Positions 26,343 through 36,125 of a stretch of DNA of 64,000 nucleotides are shown here, one piece after another (positions within the stretch are counted from its first letter, which is position 1; each line of letters starts with the position of its first letter). Position numbers and translations under genes: made by a program. The DNA comes from Caulobacter segnis (GTDB taxonomy: Bacteria; Pseudomonadota; Alphaproteobacteria; Caulobacterales; Caulobacteraceae): assembly GCF_019931575.1 (NCBI RefSeq), contig NZ_CP082923.1:1922001-1986000 (forward strand). Direction: 5' to 3'. Under the pieces are notes generated by a model. It was given only the letters and a program-made list of their open reading frames with translations. It had not been told where the DNA came from and did no database searches.

Positions 26343-28646
26343 ATGCCGATGAACGCATATCCGAACCGACGTCAGGCGCTGCTCGCCGCGATGGCCGCCG
26401 CGGCCGCGCCGTCCGCCTTCGCCGCGAGCAAGGCCGAAGGCGGGACCGCCGCGGCCAAGGCCAGCCTGGAGCGTCTGTTCGGCAAGCGTCTGGCTGGCGC
26501 ATCGCTGACCCTGGCGCCCGACGGCGGCCAGCCCTGGTATTCGGTAAGCGGCAAGGCCGGAAAGGTCGCGATCGCTGGCGACAGCCCCGTGGCCCTGGTG
26601 CGCGGCGCCTATGCCTATCTGCGCCAGACGGGCCTGGCCCATGTCAGCTGGGAGGGCGACAGGGTCGCCCAGGGCGGCGCCTTGCCCGCCGTCGCCAGCG
26701 GCAAGGTCGAGACCCCGTTCCGGCATCGCGCCTATCTCAACACCTGCACCTATGGCTACACGACCCCCTGGTGGGGCTGGACGCGCTGGACCCGCGAGAT
26801 CGACTGGATGGCGGCGCACGGCGTCGACATGCCGCTGGCCATGGAAGGCCAGGAATATGTCTGGCGGGCCCTGTGGCGCGAGTTCGGCCTGAGCGAGGCC
26901 GAGCTGGCCGACTATTTCTCGGGCCCGGCCTTCACGCCGTGGCATCGCATGGGCAACATCGAGGGCTATCGCGCCCCGCTGCCCGGAAGCTGGATCGACA
27001 AGAAGAAGACCCTGCAGACCCAGATCCTGGGCCGCATGCGGTCGCTGGGCATGACCCCGATCCTGCCGGCGTTCGGCGGCTACGTGCCCAAGGCCTTCGC
27101 CCAGAAGAACCCCAAGGCCCGCATCTACCGCATGCGGCCGTGGGAAGGGTTCCACGAGACCTACTGGCTGGACCCGGCCGACCCGCTGTTCGCCAAGATC
27201 GCCGGCCGGTTCCTGGCGCTGTACACGCAGACCTACGGGACCGGGACCTACTATCTGGCGGACTCGTTCAACGAGATGCTGCCGCCGATCAACGCCGACG
27301 GCGCGGACGCCCGCGACGCGGCCTATGGCGACGGCGCGGCCAACACCGCCGTGACCAAGACCAAGATCGAGGTCGATCCGGCTCTGAAGGCCCAGCGCCT
27401 GGCCGACTATGGCAAGGCGATCTACGATTCCATCCGGCAAGCCCGGCCCGACGCGGTGTGGGTGATGCAGGGCTGGCTGTTCGGCGCCGACAGCCACTTC
27501 TGGGACCCCACGGCGATCTCGGCCTATTTGAGCCGGGTCCCCGACGACAAGCTGATGATCCTGGACATCGGCAACGACCGCTATCCGGCCGTCTGGAAGA
27601 ACGCCAAGGCCTTCGGCGGCAAGCCGTGGATCTACGGCTACGTCCACAATTACGGCGGCAGCAATCCGGTCTATGGCGACCTAGACTACTACCGGCAGGA
27701 TATTCCGGGCGTCGCGGCCAATCCCGACAAGGGCAAGCTGGCCGGGTTCGGCATGTTCCCCGAGGGGCTGCACAACAACTCGATCGTCTACGAGGCCGTC
27801 TACGACCTGGCCTGGGGCGCGGGGCAGGAGAGCACGGCGGCCTGGCTGTCGACCTACGCCCGCTCGCGCTATGGCCGCACGACGCCAGAGCTGGACTCGG
27901 CCATGACCCTGCTGGTCCAGGGCGCCTATTCGACCCGCTACTGGTCGCCGCGCTGGTGGAAGAGCAAGGCCGGGGCCTATCTGTTCTTCAAGCGCCCGAC
28001 GGCGACCGTGGCCGACTTCCCGGTTCATCCGGGCGACCGCGCCAAGCTGGACGCCGCCGTCCGCGCCCTGGCCGCCCAGGCTCCCGCCTACGCCGACCAG
28101 CCGCTGTTCGTGCGGGACCTGGTCGACGCCGCTCGGCACCTGGCCAGCCTGCGGATCGACGACCAACTGCAGGCCGCCGTGGCCGCCTATCGCCAGGGCG
28201 ACGTCGCCGGCGGCGACAAGGCCCGCGTACAGATCCAGGCCCTGGCCCTCCAGATCGACGCGCTGCTGGGCGTGCAGCCCGAGACCCTGGCCACCTGGAT
28301 CGACGACGCCCGGGCCTATGGCGACACGCCGGCCGACGCCGCCGCCTACGTGGCCAACGCCAAGGCCCAGGTCACGGTCTGGGGCGGGGAGGGCAACCTC
28401 AACGACTACGCCTCCAAGGCCTGGCAGGGCCTGTATCGCGACTTCTACCTGCCGCGCTGGTCGCGGTTCCTGGACGCGCTGAAGGCGGCCGGGACGGGGA
28501 CCTTCGATGAGGCCGCCATCACCAAGGACGGCGTCGCCTGGGAGCGCGCCTGGGTCGCCGCCGACACCGCCTATCGCCGCGAGCCGCCCGCTGACCCCAT
28601 CGCCGGGGTCAGGCAGCTGATCGCCCGACTCGACCAAGCCGGCTAA
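26343..28646 (+). CDS. Exported alpha-N-acetylglucosaminidase, GH89 (NAGLU homologue)
   Basis: The 767-residue enzyme would release terminal alpha-linked GlcNAc from glycans. It has a Tat-like or Sec signal (NRRQALLAAM, cleavage near 27-28). Strong GH89 marks are CTYGYTTPWWGWTRW (135-149), REIDWMAAHGVDMPLAMEGQE (151-171), SGPAFTPWHRMGN (193-205) and MRSLGMTPILPAFGGYVP (232-249). Catalytic glutamates expected from human NAGLU are visible as E311 in DSFNEM and E474 in GMFPEG. The GlcNAc product would enter through NagP/NagE. An HGSNAT-like acetyltransferase follows after 30 bases. A second in-frame ATG two codons in is an equally possible start. Confidence 0.93.
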   Translation: MPMNAYPNRRQALLAAMAAAAAPSAFAASKAEGGTAAAKASLERLFGKRLAGASLTLAPDGGQPWYSVSGKAGKVAIAGDSPVALVRGAYAYLRQTGLAHVSWEGDRVAQGGALPAVASGKVETPFRHRAYLNTCTYGYTTPWWGWTRWTREIDWMAAHGVDMPLAMEGQEYVWRALWREFGLSEAELADYFSGPAFTPWHRMGNIEGYRAPLPGSWIDKKKTLQTQILGRMRSLGMTPILPAFGGYVPKAFAQKNPKARIYRMRPWEGFHETYWLDPADPLFAKIAGRFLALYTQTYGTGTYYLADSFNEMLPPINADGADARDAAYGDGAANTAVTKTKIEVDPALKAQRLADYGKAIYDSIRQARPDAVWVMQGWLFGADSHFWDPTAISAYLSRVPDDKLMILDIGNDRYPAVWKNAKAFGGKPWIYGYVHNYGGSNPVYGDLDYYRQDIPGVAANPDKGKLAGFGMFPEGLHNNSIVYEAVYDLAWGAGQESTAAWLSTYARSRYGRTTPELDSAMTLLVQGAYSTRYWSPRWWKSKAGAYLFFKRPTATVADFPVHPGDRAKLDAAVRALAAQAPAYADQPLFVRDLVDAARHLASLRIDDQLQAAVAAYRQGDVAGGDKARVQIQALALQIDALLGVQPETLATWIDDARAYGDTPADAAAYVANAKAQVTVWGGEGNLNDYASKAWQGLYRDFYLPRWSRFLDALKAAGTGTFDEAAITKDGVAWERAWVAADTAYRREPPADPIAGVRQLIARLDQAG

Positions 28647-28676
28647 GACCAAGATCGCCAAAGAGAAGAAGAACGG

Positions 28677-29795
28677 ATGACCAAACCCGCCGCGCGCTTC
28701 CTGTCCCTCGACGTCTTCCGGGGCCTGACGGTCTGTCTGATGATCGTCGTCAACACGGCCGGTCCTGGGGCCAAGGCCTATACCCAGCTGGTCCACGCGC
28801 CGTGGTTCGGGTTCACGGCGGCCGACGCGGTGTTCCCGTCGTTCCTGTTCGCGGTCGGCTGCTCGATGGCCTTTGCGTTCTCGCGGCCGATCCCGGTCAA
28901 CGACTTCCTGTTCAAGGTGCTGAAGCGCGGGGCCCTGATCTTCCTCCTGGGCTTCCTGATGTACTGGTTCCCATTCGTTCATAAGGTCGACGGGCACTGG
29001 GTTTTCAGCCCGCTTTCCGAGACGCGGGTGCTGGGCGTACTGCAGCGGATCGCGATCTGCTACGTGCTGGCCGCCTTCGCCGTGCGCTGGCTGTCGCCGC
29101 GCCTGATCGTCGTGCTGTCGGCCGTGCTGCTGCTGGGCTACTGGGCGATCCTGATGACCTTGGGCGATCCGGCCGCGCCGCTGTCCAAGCTGGGCAACGC
29201 CGGCACGCATCTGGACCTGTTGCTGATCGGTCAGAACCACCTCTATCGCAAGGACGGCGGCTTCGATCCCGAAGGCCTGCTGGGCGCGCTGCCGGCGACG
29301 GTCAACGTGCTGGCCGGCTACCTGGCCGCGCGGTTCCTCAAGGAGGCCCCGGACAGCCGCAAGGCCGTGACCCGCATGGCCCTGGCCGGCGTCGTGCTGA
29401 TCGCCGCCGCCCTGGCCTGGAGCCTGGCGTTCCCCATCGCCAAGAAGCTGTGGACCGGCAGCTTCGTGCTACTGACCGTCGGCATCGATTTCGTCCTGCT
29501 GGCGGGGCTGACCGCCTTGCTGGAGGGCAAGGCGCCGAATGCGGGAACGCGTTTCTTCCAGGTGTTCGGCCTCAATCCGCTGGTCATCTACCTGTTTTCG
29601 GAACTGTTCGTCGTCGTGCTGAACATGATCGAGGTCGCGCCGGGCGTGACCGCTTACGGCTGGGTCGGGATCCATGTCTTCCAGGCCCTGGCGCCGGGCG
29701 CGCTGGGCTCGCTGCTGTGCGCGATCGCCTACATGCTGGTCTGCTGGCTTCTCGGCTATGTCATGGACCGCCGCGGAATCGTGGTGAAGCTTTGA
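28677..29795 (+). CDS. nagX: NagX / HGSNAT-like multi-pass membrane acetyltransferase
   Basis: The 372-residue inner-membrane protein has about 10 predicted helices. The start RFLSLDVFRGLTVCLMIVVN and the motif HAPWFGFTAADAVFPSFLF (H40 onward) are shared with human heparan-alpha-glucosaminide N-acetyltransferase, where I recall that a histidine in the matching HASWNG motif takes up acetate. The bacterial family has been called NagX and was suggested as a GlcNAc transporter in some proteobacteria. Here a PTS permease is already present, and the gene follows GH89. Cross-membrane acetylation of terminal glucosamine is therefore a reasonable alternative. The phosphatase gene follows after 11 bases. 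Confidence 0.85.
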   Translation: MTKPAARFLSLDVFRGLTVCLMIVVNTAGPGAKAYTQLVHAPWFGFTAADAVFPSFLFAVGCSMAFAFSRPIPVNDFLFKVLKRGALIFLLGFLMYWFPFVHKVDGHWVFSPLSETRVLGVLQRIAICYVLAAFAVRWLSPRLIVVLSAVLLLGYWAILMTLGDPAAPLSKLGNAGTHLDLLLIGQNHLYRKDGGFDPEGLLGALPATVNVLAGYLAARFLKEAPDSRKAVTRMALAGVVLIAAALAWSLAFPIAKKLWTGSFVLLTVGIDFVLLAGLTALLEGKAPNAGTRFFQVFGLNPLVIYLFSELFVVVLNMIEVAPGVTAYGWVGIHVFQALAPGALGSLLCAIAYMLVCWLLGYVMDRRGIVVKL

Positions 29796-29806
29796 GGAGC
29801 CCCGCC

Positions 29807-31048
29807 ATGCGCCTGTCGGCCCGTATCGCCCTGGTCGCCGCCGCCCTGCTGTCGGCCTCGTCCGCCTGGGCCGCGCCTGTCGGCGATCGCCTGGAGAAGG
29901 TGGTCATCCTCAGCCGCCACGGCGTGCGCGCGGCGATGTCGACGCCCGAGCGGCTGGGCGAGGCCTCGGCCCGCCCATGGCCGCGCTTCGACGTCCCGCC
30001 GGGCCACCTGACCGCGCGCGGCGGCCAGATGATCACCCTGATGGGCGACTACTACCGCCAGCTCTACACGTCCGAGGGCCTGCTGAAGGCGGGCGACTGC
30101 GGCGCGGCCTACTACTGGGCCAACGTCACCCAGCGCACCATCGCCACGGCCGGCGCCTATGCCAAGGGGCTCACGCCCGGCTGCGCCAATCCCGTGAACA
30201 CGGTGGGCGAAGGCAAGGACGATCCGATGTTCGAGCCGGTCAAGGCCGGCGTCGTTTCGCCCGACAAGGCCCTGGCCCACGCGGCCGTGGCCGGCCGGGC
30301 CGGCGGCGACCTGACCGCCTGGAGCGCCAGTCATCGTCAGGAAGTCGAACAGCTGGACGCCTTCCTGATGCAGTGCGCCAAGGGGCCGTGCCCGCCCGCG
30401 CCGGGCAAGCGCCGCGCCCTGGACGCCAAGCCCGGCTTCGTCGAGGGCGAGGAACTGGTCAGCCTGTCGGGGCCGGAAGCCTTCGCCTCGGGCGTCACCG
30501 AGAGCCTGCTGATGGCCTGGGCCGATGGCGGCGACTTCGCCGGCCTGGGCTGGAAGGGCGTCGACGAGGACGCCCTGACCCGGACCTTCTTCCTGCACCA
30601 GGCCGAGTTCGACCTGCGCCTGCGCACCCCCTATGTCGCCCAGGCGCTGGCCGGGAACATCACGGGCCGGATCCTCGACACCCTGGACGCGGGCGAGGCG
30701 CCCCTTGGCCCCTCCGGCGCCAAGCTGGTGGTGATCGCCGGCCATGACGGCACCCTGGCCGTGGTCGGCGGGCTGCTGCGGATGGAGTGGACCCTGCCGG
30801 GCTATCAGCCCAACCAGATCCAGCCGGGCGCGGCCCTGGTGTTCGAGCGCTGGCTGCGGGCCGACGGCGTCCGGGTGATCCGGGCGCGGTTCACCGGCCA
30901 GAGCCTCGGCCAGCTGCGCGCCGCCACGCCCCTGACCCTGGCGGCGCCGCCGCTATCGACGCCGGTGTTCATCCCCGGCTGCAGCACCGCCACGCCGGCC
31001 TTCGACTGCCCGGTCGCGCGCCTGCGCGAGGTGCTGGCCAAGCGCTGA
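29807..31048 (+). CDS. Exported histidine acid phosphatase (branch 2)
   Basis: The 413-residue protein starts at ATG 29807 after GAGGAG, within the same transcription unit as nagX. The signal peptide ends near residue 22 (SSAWAAP). The phosphate-binding motif is SRHGVRAA (R37, H38, G39, R41) and the second motif is GHDGT (H313, D314), as in phytases and glucose-1-phosphatases of the AppA/Agp type. The usual RHGxRxP is RHGVRAA here. It should hydrolyse phosphomonoesters in the periplasm. A link to amino-sugar use, such as dephosphorylating sugar phosphates, is inferred only from position. Confidence 0.88.
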   Translation: MRLSARIALVAAALLSASSAWAAPVGDRLEKVVILSRHGVRAAMSTPERLGEASARPWPRFDVPPGHLTARGGQMITLMGDYYRQLYTSEGLLKAGDCGAAYYWANVTQRTIATAGAYAKGLTPGCANPVNTVGEGKDDPMFEPVKAGVVSPDKALAHAAVAGRAGGDLTAWSASHRQEVEQLDAFLMQCAKGPCPPAPGKRRALDAKPGFVEGEELVSLSGPEAFASGVTESLLMAWADGGDFAGLGWKGVDEDALTRTFFLHQAEFDLRLRTPYVAQALAGNITGRILDTLDAGEAPLGPSGAKLVVIAGHDGTLAVVGGLLRMEWTLPGYQPNQIQPGAALVFERWLRADGVRVIRARFTGQSLGQLRAATPLTLAAPPLSTPVFIPGCSTATPAFDCPVARLREVLAKR

Positions 31049-31094
31049 GGCGCCAGGGTCGGCCCTTGACCCCGCAGGCGGCGCGGCCTACGCC

Positions 31095-31262
31095 CGAGCT
31101 ACGAAGGCATGGAGGCCGTGAGGCCTCCGGGAATGCGGTGTGAAACCGCGGCTGCCCCCGCAACTGTGATCGTCCGTCGATCCTCACGGCTCAACGCCAC
31201 TGGGACCTCGCGTCCTGGGAAGGCGCCGCGAGGGGAGGGCGTAAGCCAGGAGACCGGCCTTC
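31095..31262 (+). promoter_or_regulatory. Cobalamin riboswitch upstream of cobW
   Basis: The leader holds the conserved parts of the adenosylcobalamin aptamer in order: GGGAATGCGGTGTGAAACCGC near 31129-31149 followed by GGCTGCCCCCGCAACTGTGA, then the B12-box region GCCACTGGG (31196 onward), CCTGGGAAGGCG, and GTAAGCCAGGAGACCGGCC (31241-31259). About 120 bases separate it from the cobW ATG, room for an expression platform. High B12 would be expected to lower expression of the cob genes. Confidence 0.95.
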
Positions 31263-31383
31263 GTGACCATGATGCAGGCCGGGCGGGGTGCACCGGTGCG
31301 GTAGAGCACGACCCGGGCGGCCAGACGCACCGAGTCCGCGCGCCGTCACACGCCCCGTCCGCCACCAGGCGGAGGCACGGACG

Positions 31384-32418
31384 ATGGCGAGAATTCCAAC
31401 CACGGTGGTGACGGGCTTCCTGGGGGCCGGCAAGACCACCCTGATCCGGCATCTGCTGGAGAACGCCGGCGGCCGACGCCTGGCCGTGGTGGTCAACGAG
31501 TTCGGCGACGTCGGCATCGACGGCGAGATCCTGCGCGGCTGCGGCGTCGAGGGCTGCGCCGACGACGACATCCTGGAGCTGGCCAACGGCTGCATCTGCT
31601 GCACCGTCGCCGATGACTTCCTGCCGACGCTGCGCAAGCTGATCGACCGGCCCAACCCGCCCGAGCACATCCTGATCGAGACCTCGGGCCTGGCCCTGCC
31701 CAAGCCGCTGGTCAAGGCCTTCACTTGGCCAGAGGTCCGCACCCGCGCCACCGTCGACGGGGTGGTCGCCATGATCGACGCCGACGCGGTGGCGGCCGGC
31801 CGCTTCGCTCACGATGAGGAGGCCCTGGCCAAGGCGCGGGAGGCCGACCCGACGCTCGACCACGACACCCCGCTGGAGGAGCTGTTCGAGGACCAGCTGG
31901 GCTGCGCCGACCTGGTGATCCTCAACAAGACCGACCTCGTCGACGCCGAGGGCCTGGCTCGCGTCGAGGCCGAGCTGGCCGTGCATCTGCGGCCCGGCGT
32001 CAAGGTGCTCCACGCCCGCCAGGGCGCGCTGGACCCGGCCGTGCTGCTGGGCCTGGGCGGCGCGGCCGAGGACGATCTCGACAGCCGGGTCTCGCACCAT
32101 GACGGCGAGGACGACCATGACCACGACGACTTCGACAGCTTCGTGGTGCGCGGCGGCGCCGTGGGCGGCGTCGAGGCCCTGACCGCCGACCTGCGCGGCG
32201 CGCTGGAAGCCCACGACATCCTGCGCCTGAAGGGCGTGGTGGCCGTCGCGGGCAAGCCGGCCCGGCTGATCGTCCAGGCCGTCGGACCCCGCATCCAGAC
32301 CTATTTCGACCGGCCCTGGCGCGAAGGCGAGGCGCGGGAGTCCGCGTTGGTGGTGATCGGCGAGAAGGGTCTGGACCAGAAGACCCTCGCCCCGCTGATC
32401 GCGGCGATGATCGCCTGA
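31384..32418 (+). CDS. cobW: CobW-type GTPase / metallochaperone
   Basis: This is a 344-residue G3E GTPase. P-loop GFLGAGKTTL is at 11-20, the GCICC metal motif at 69-73 and NKTD for guanine near residue 181. A His/Asp-rich stretch (HHDGEDDHDHDDFD, about 238-251) may bind cobalt. The C-terminal CobW_C domain follows. The start is the ATG after GGCGGAGGCACGG. CobW proteins are thought to supply cobalt to the CobN-containing chelatase. The stop overlaps the cobN start as TGATG. Confidence 0.94.
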   Translation: MARIPTTVVTGFLGAGKTTLIRHLLENAGGRRLAVVVNEFGDVGIDGEILRGCGVEGCADDDILELANGCICCTVADDFLPTLRKLIDRPNPPEHILIETSGLALPKPLVKAFTWPEVRTRATVDGVVAMIDADAVAAGRFAHDEEALAKAREADPTLDHDTPLEELFEDQLGCADLVILNKTDLVDAEGLARVEAELAVHLRPGVKVLHARQGALDPAVLLGLGGAAEDDLDSRVSHHDGEDDHDHDDFDSFVVRGGAVGGVEALTADLRGALEAHDILRLKGVVAVAGKPARLIVQAVGPRIQTYFDRPWREGEARESALVVIGEKGLDQKTLAPLIAAMIA

Positions 32419-35400
32419 TGCACCTGTTGGCGGTCCAGCCCGGCCAGGTCCTCGACGGCGAGGAGGCGGTCGACCTGGGGCAGAGCCCCGGCGACATCGT
32501 CGTCCTGTCGGCCGCCGACAGCGACCTGGCGTGCCTGTCCCAGGCGCTGGCCGGACTGCCCGACGATTTCCCGACCGTGCGCCTGGCCAACCTGCTGCGG
32601 CTCAAGCACCCGCTGTCGGTCGATCTCCATGTCGAGGCGGTGGTCGACAAGGCCCGGATGGTCATCGCCCGGCTGGTCGGCGGTCGCGCCTACTGGCCCT
32701 ATGGCCTGGACGAGATCGCCGCCTCGTGCCGACGGCGCGGAGCGCTGTTCGTGGCGCTGCTGGATGAGGAGGCGGATGGCGAAGGGCTGAGCCTGTCGGT
32801 CGCGCCGCACGAGGTCTGCGACCGGGTCTTCGCCTATCTGCGCCAGGGCGGGATCGCCAACGCCCGCAACCTGCTGCTCTACGCCGCCGACCTGATCGGC
32901 AAGGCGCGAGGCGACTGGAGCGAGCCCGCGCCGCTGCTGGACGCCGGCTTCTATTGGCCCGGCCAGCGGATGACGGACCTGGCTGGCCTGAGCGCCGCCT
33001 GGTCGCCGGACCGGCCCAAGGCGGCGCTGGTCTTCTATCGGGCTCTGGTGGCGGCTGGGACGACCCAGGCGATCGACGCCCACATCGAAGCCCTGGCCGC
33101 GCACGGCTTCGACGTCGCGCCGATCTTCGTCCAGAGCCTGAAGAACCCCTTCGCCGCCGATCTAGTGGCCGAGACCTTCGCGCGCATTCAGCCCGACATC
33201 GTGCTGAACGCCACGGCCTTCGCGGTGTCCAGTCCCGGCGACGACCGCCGGGCCAGCCCCTTGGAGGTCGGCGGCGCGCCGGTGCTGCAGCTGGTGTTCG
33301 CGGGACTGGATCGCGCCGCATGGGAAGCCAGCGCGCGCGGCCTGGGCGTGCGGGACTTGGCCATGAACGTCGCCCTGCCGGAGCTGGACGGTCGGATCCT
33401 GGCCGGGGCCACGGCCTTCAAGGCGGCCCTGCGCCACGATCCGCGCACGCAGTGCGATGTCGTCAGCCACGCGCCGGCCGAGGACCGCATCGCCTTCGCC
33501 GCCGACCTCGCGCGGGGCTGGGCCGACCTGCGCCGCGCGCCGGCGGACCAGCGCCGCGTGGCCCTGGTGCTGGCCAACTATCCCAACCGCGACTCCCGGC
33601 TGGGCAACGGCGTGGGCCTGGACACCCCGGCCAGCGTCACCGCGATCCTGGCGGCGATGAAGGCGCGCGGCTACGCCGTTGAGAACGCTCCGGAAAGCGC
33701 CGCCACGCTGATGGATCGCCTGCGGGCGGGGGTGACCAACGCCGCCATGAGCGCGCGCGCGGCCGGGCCGGTGCTGGATCTCGACGCCTATGCGGCCTTC
33801 TTCGCGGCCCTGCCGGCGGCGACGCGCGCGGCGGTCACGGCGCGGTGGGGCGAGCCCCATGCCGATCCGTGGTTCGACGCCCTGGCCGACGGCTTTCGCC
33901 TGCCAGTCCACGTGTTCGGCAATGTCGTTGTCGGCGTGCAGCCGGCGCGCGGCTATAACATCGATCCGAAGGCGACCTATCACGACCCCGACCTGGTCCC
34001 GCCGCACAACTACCTGGCCTTCTACGCCTGGCTGCGGACCGCGTTCCGCGCCCACGCCATCGTCCATGTCGGCAAGCACGGCAATCTGGAATGGCTGCCG
34101 GGCAAGGCCCTGGCCCTGTCGGGCACCTGCTTCCCGCAGGCCATCGCCGGCCCGCTCCCGCAGCTCTATCCGTTCATCGTCAACGATCCGGGCGAGGGGA
34201 CGCAGGCCAAGCGCCGGATCGGCGCGGTGATCATCGACCACCTGACGCCGCCCCTGACCCGCGCCGAGAGCTACGGCCCACTGAAGGCGCTGGAGGCCCT
34301 GGTCGACGAATATTACGAGGCCGCCGGCCTGGACCCGCGCCGGCTGAAACCCCTGCGCGACGAGATCCTGGCCTTGGCCGCCAGCCAAGGGCTGGACGTC
34401 GACTGCGGCATGGACCTGACGGACGAGGACCAGGCCCTGTCGGCGCTGGACAACTATCTGTGCGACCTCAAGGAGATGCAGATCCGCGACGGTCTGCACG
34501 TCTTTGGGGCTTCGCCGGAAGGCCGGTTGCGCGACGACCTGATCGTGGCCCTGGCGCGAACGCCGCGTGGCCTGGGCAAGGGGCGCGAGGCCTCGCTGCT
34601 GCGCGCCCTGGCCGACGACCTGGCGCTGGACCTCGACCCGCTGGACGCGCGGCTGGGCGACGCCTGGGATGGCGCCAGGCCGCCGGTGCTGGGCGATCTC
34701 TCGCCCGATCCCTGGCGCACGGTCGGCGACACGGTCGAGCGCCTGGAGCTGCTGGCCTCCGGATTGGTGGCGGGCGGCGAGGCCGATCCGGCCTGGACCC
34801 GGACGGCGGCCGTGCTCGACGAGGTGCGCGAGCGCCTGCTGCCGCGCGTCGAAGCCTGCGGCGAAGCCGAGATGGCGGCGCTGCTGGCGGGGCTGGACGG
34901 CCGCTTCGTCGCGCCGGGGCCCTCGGGCGCGCCGACGCGGGGGCGGCCAGACGTGCTGCCGACCGGGCGGAACTTCTATTCGGTCGACACTCGCGCCGTG
35001 CCGACGCCGACGGCCTGGCGCCTCGGCTGGCTCTCGGCCCAACTGCTGGTCGAGGACCACCTGCAGAGCGTCGGCGAGTATCCCAAGGCCGTGGCGCTGT
35101 CGGCCTGGGGCACGGCCAACATGCGCACCGGCGGCGACGACGTCGCCCAGGCCCTGGCCCTGATGGGCTGCCGACCGACCTGGGAAGCGTCCACGGGCCG
35201 ACTGACGGGCTTCGAGATCCTGCCGCTGGCGACCTTGGGCCGGCCCCGGGTCGATGTCACCCTGCGGATCTCGGGTTTCTTCCGCGACGCCTTCGGGCCG
35301 CAGATCGACCTGCTGGACAGCGCCGCCCGGGCGGTCATGGCCCTGGACGAGCTCCCTGAGGACAATCCCGCCGCCGCCCGTTTCCGGGCCGAGGGTAGCG

Positions 35401-36125
35401 ACGCGGCGGCCGGGGCGCGGGTGTTCGGCTCCAAGCCCGGCGCCTATGGCGCGGGCCTGCAGGCGCTGATCGACGAGAAGCTCTGGACCGACCGCGCCGA
35501 CCTTGCCGAGGCCTTCCTGGTCTGGGGCGGCTATGCCTATGGCGCGGGCGGGGAGGGCGAGGCCGCTCGACCGCTGCTGGAGCGCCGGCTTTCGGCCGTC
35601 GACGCGGTGATCCACAACCAGGACAACCGCGAGCACGACCTGCTGGACAGCGACGACTACTACCAGTTCGAGGGCGGGCTGACCGCCACGGTCACCGAGC
35701 TGAAAGGCGCCGCGCCGCGCGTCTATCACAACGACCATTCGCGGCCCGAGCGGCCGGTGATCCGCACGCTGGAGGACGAGATCGGCCGCGTCGTCCGCGC
35801 GCGCCTGGTGAACCCCAAGTGGATCGCCGGCGTCATGCGCCACGGCCACAAGGGCGCGTTCGAGATCGCCGCCAGCCTCGACTACCTGTTCGCCTTCGCG
35901 GCCACGACGGGGGCGGTGCGCGACCACCATTTCGACCTCGCCTACGCCGCCTTGCTGGCCGACAACGACGTCGTCGAGTTCATGCGCGACGCCAATCCCG
36001 ACGCCCTGCGCGAGGCCGCCGAGCGCTTGCTGGAAACGATCGCGCGCGGCCTGTGGCGGCCCAAGTCCAACAGCGCCGCCGAACACCTTCACCAGCTCGC
36101 CCGGATCCAGGAGACCGCCCGATGA
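32418..36125 (+). CDS. cobN: Aerobic cobaltochelatase large subunit
   Basis: The 1235-residue ATP-dependent cobaltochelatase subunit inserts cobalt into hydrogenobyrinic acid a,c-diamide. The family is recognised from VHVGKHGNLEWLPGKALALSG (about 551-571), the VIIDHLTPP segment, YQFEGGL near 1095 and NDHSRPERP near 1115. The length matches CobN (about 1100-1300). CobS and CobT, its AAA+ partners, are not in this window and must be elsewhere. The start is coupled to cobW, and the stop overlaps the cobO ATG as ATGA. Confidence 0.95.
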   Translation: MHLLAVQPGQVLDGEEAVDLGQSPGDIVVLSAADSDLACLSQALAGLPDDFPTVRLANLLRLKHPLSVDLHVEAVVDKARMVIARLVGGRAYWPYGLDEIAASCRRRGALFVALLDEEADGEGLSLSVAPHEVCDRVFAYLRQGGIANARNLLLYAADLIGKARGDWSEPAPLLDAGFYWPGQRMTDLAGLSAAWSPDRPKAALVFYRALVAAGTTQAIDAHIEALAAHGFDVAPIFVQSLKNPFAADLVAETFARIQPDIVLNATAFAVSSPGDDRRASPLEVGGAPVLQLVFAGLDRAAWEASARGLGVRDLAMNVALPELDGRILAGATAFKAALRHDPRTQCDVVSHAPAEDRIAFAADLARGWADLRRAPADQRRVALVLANYPNRDSRLGNGVGLDTPASVTAILAAMKARGYAVENAPESAATLMDRLRAGVTNAAMSARAAGPVLDLDAYAAFFAALPAATRAAVTARWGEPHADPWFDALADGFRLPVHVFGNVVVGVQPARGYNIDPKATYHDPDLVPPHNYLAFYAWLRTAFRAHAIVHVGKHGNLEWLPGKALALSGTCFPQAIAGPLPQLYPFIVNDPGEGTQAKRRIGAVIIDHLTPPLTRAESYGPLKALEALVDEYYEAAGLDPRRLKPLRDEILALAASQGLDVDCGMDLTDEDQALSALDNYLCDLKEMQIRDGLHVFGASPEGRLRDDLIVALARTPRGLGKGREASLLRALADDLALDLDPLDARLGDAWDGARPPVLGDLSPDPWRTVGDTVERLELLASGLVAGGEADPAWTRTAAVLDEVRERLLPRVEACGEAEMAALLAGLDGRFVAPGPSGAPTRGRPDVLPTGRNFYSVDTRAVPTPTAWRLGWLSAQLLVEDHLQSVGEYPKAVALSAWGTANMRTGGDDVAQALALMGCRPTWEASTGRLTGFEILPLATLGRPRVDVTLRISGFFRDAFGPQIDLLDSAARAVMALDELPEDNPAAARFRAEGSDAAAGARVFGSKPGAYGAGLQALIDEKLWTDRADLAEAFLVWGGYAYGAGGEGEAARPLLERRLSAVDAVIHNQDNREHDLLDSDDYYQFEGGLTATVTELKGAAPRVYHNDHSRPERPVIRTLEDEIGRVVRARLVNPKWIAGVMRHGHKGAFEIAASLDYLFAFAATTGAVRDHHFDLAYAALLADNDVVEFMRDANPDALREAAERLLETIARGLWRPKSNSAAEHLHQLARIQETAR

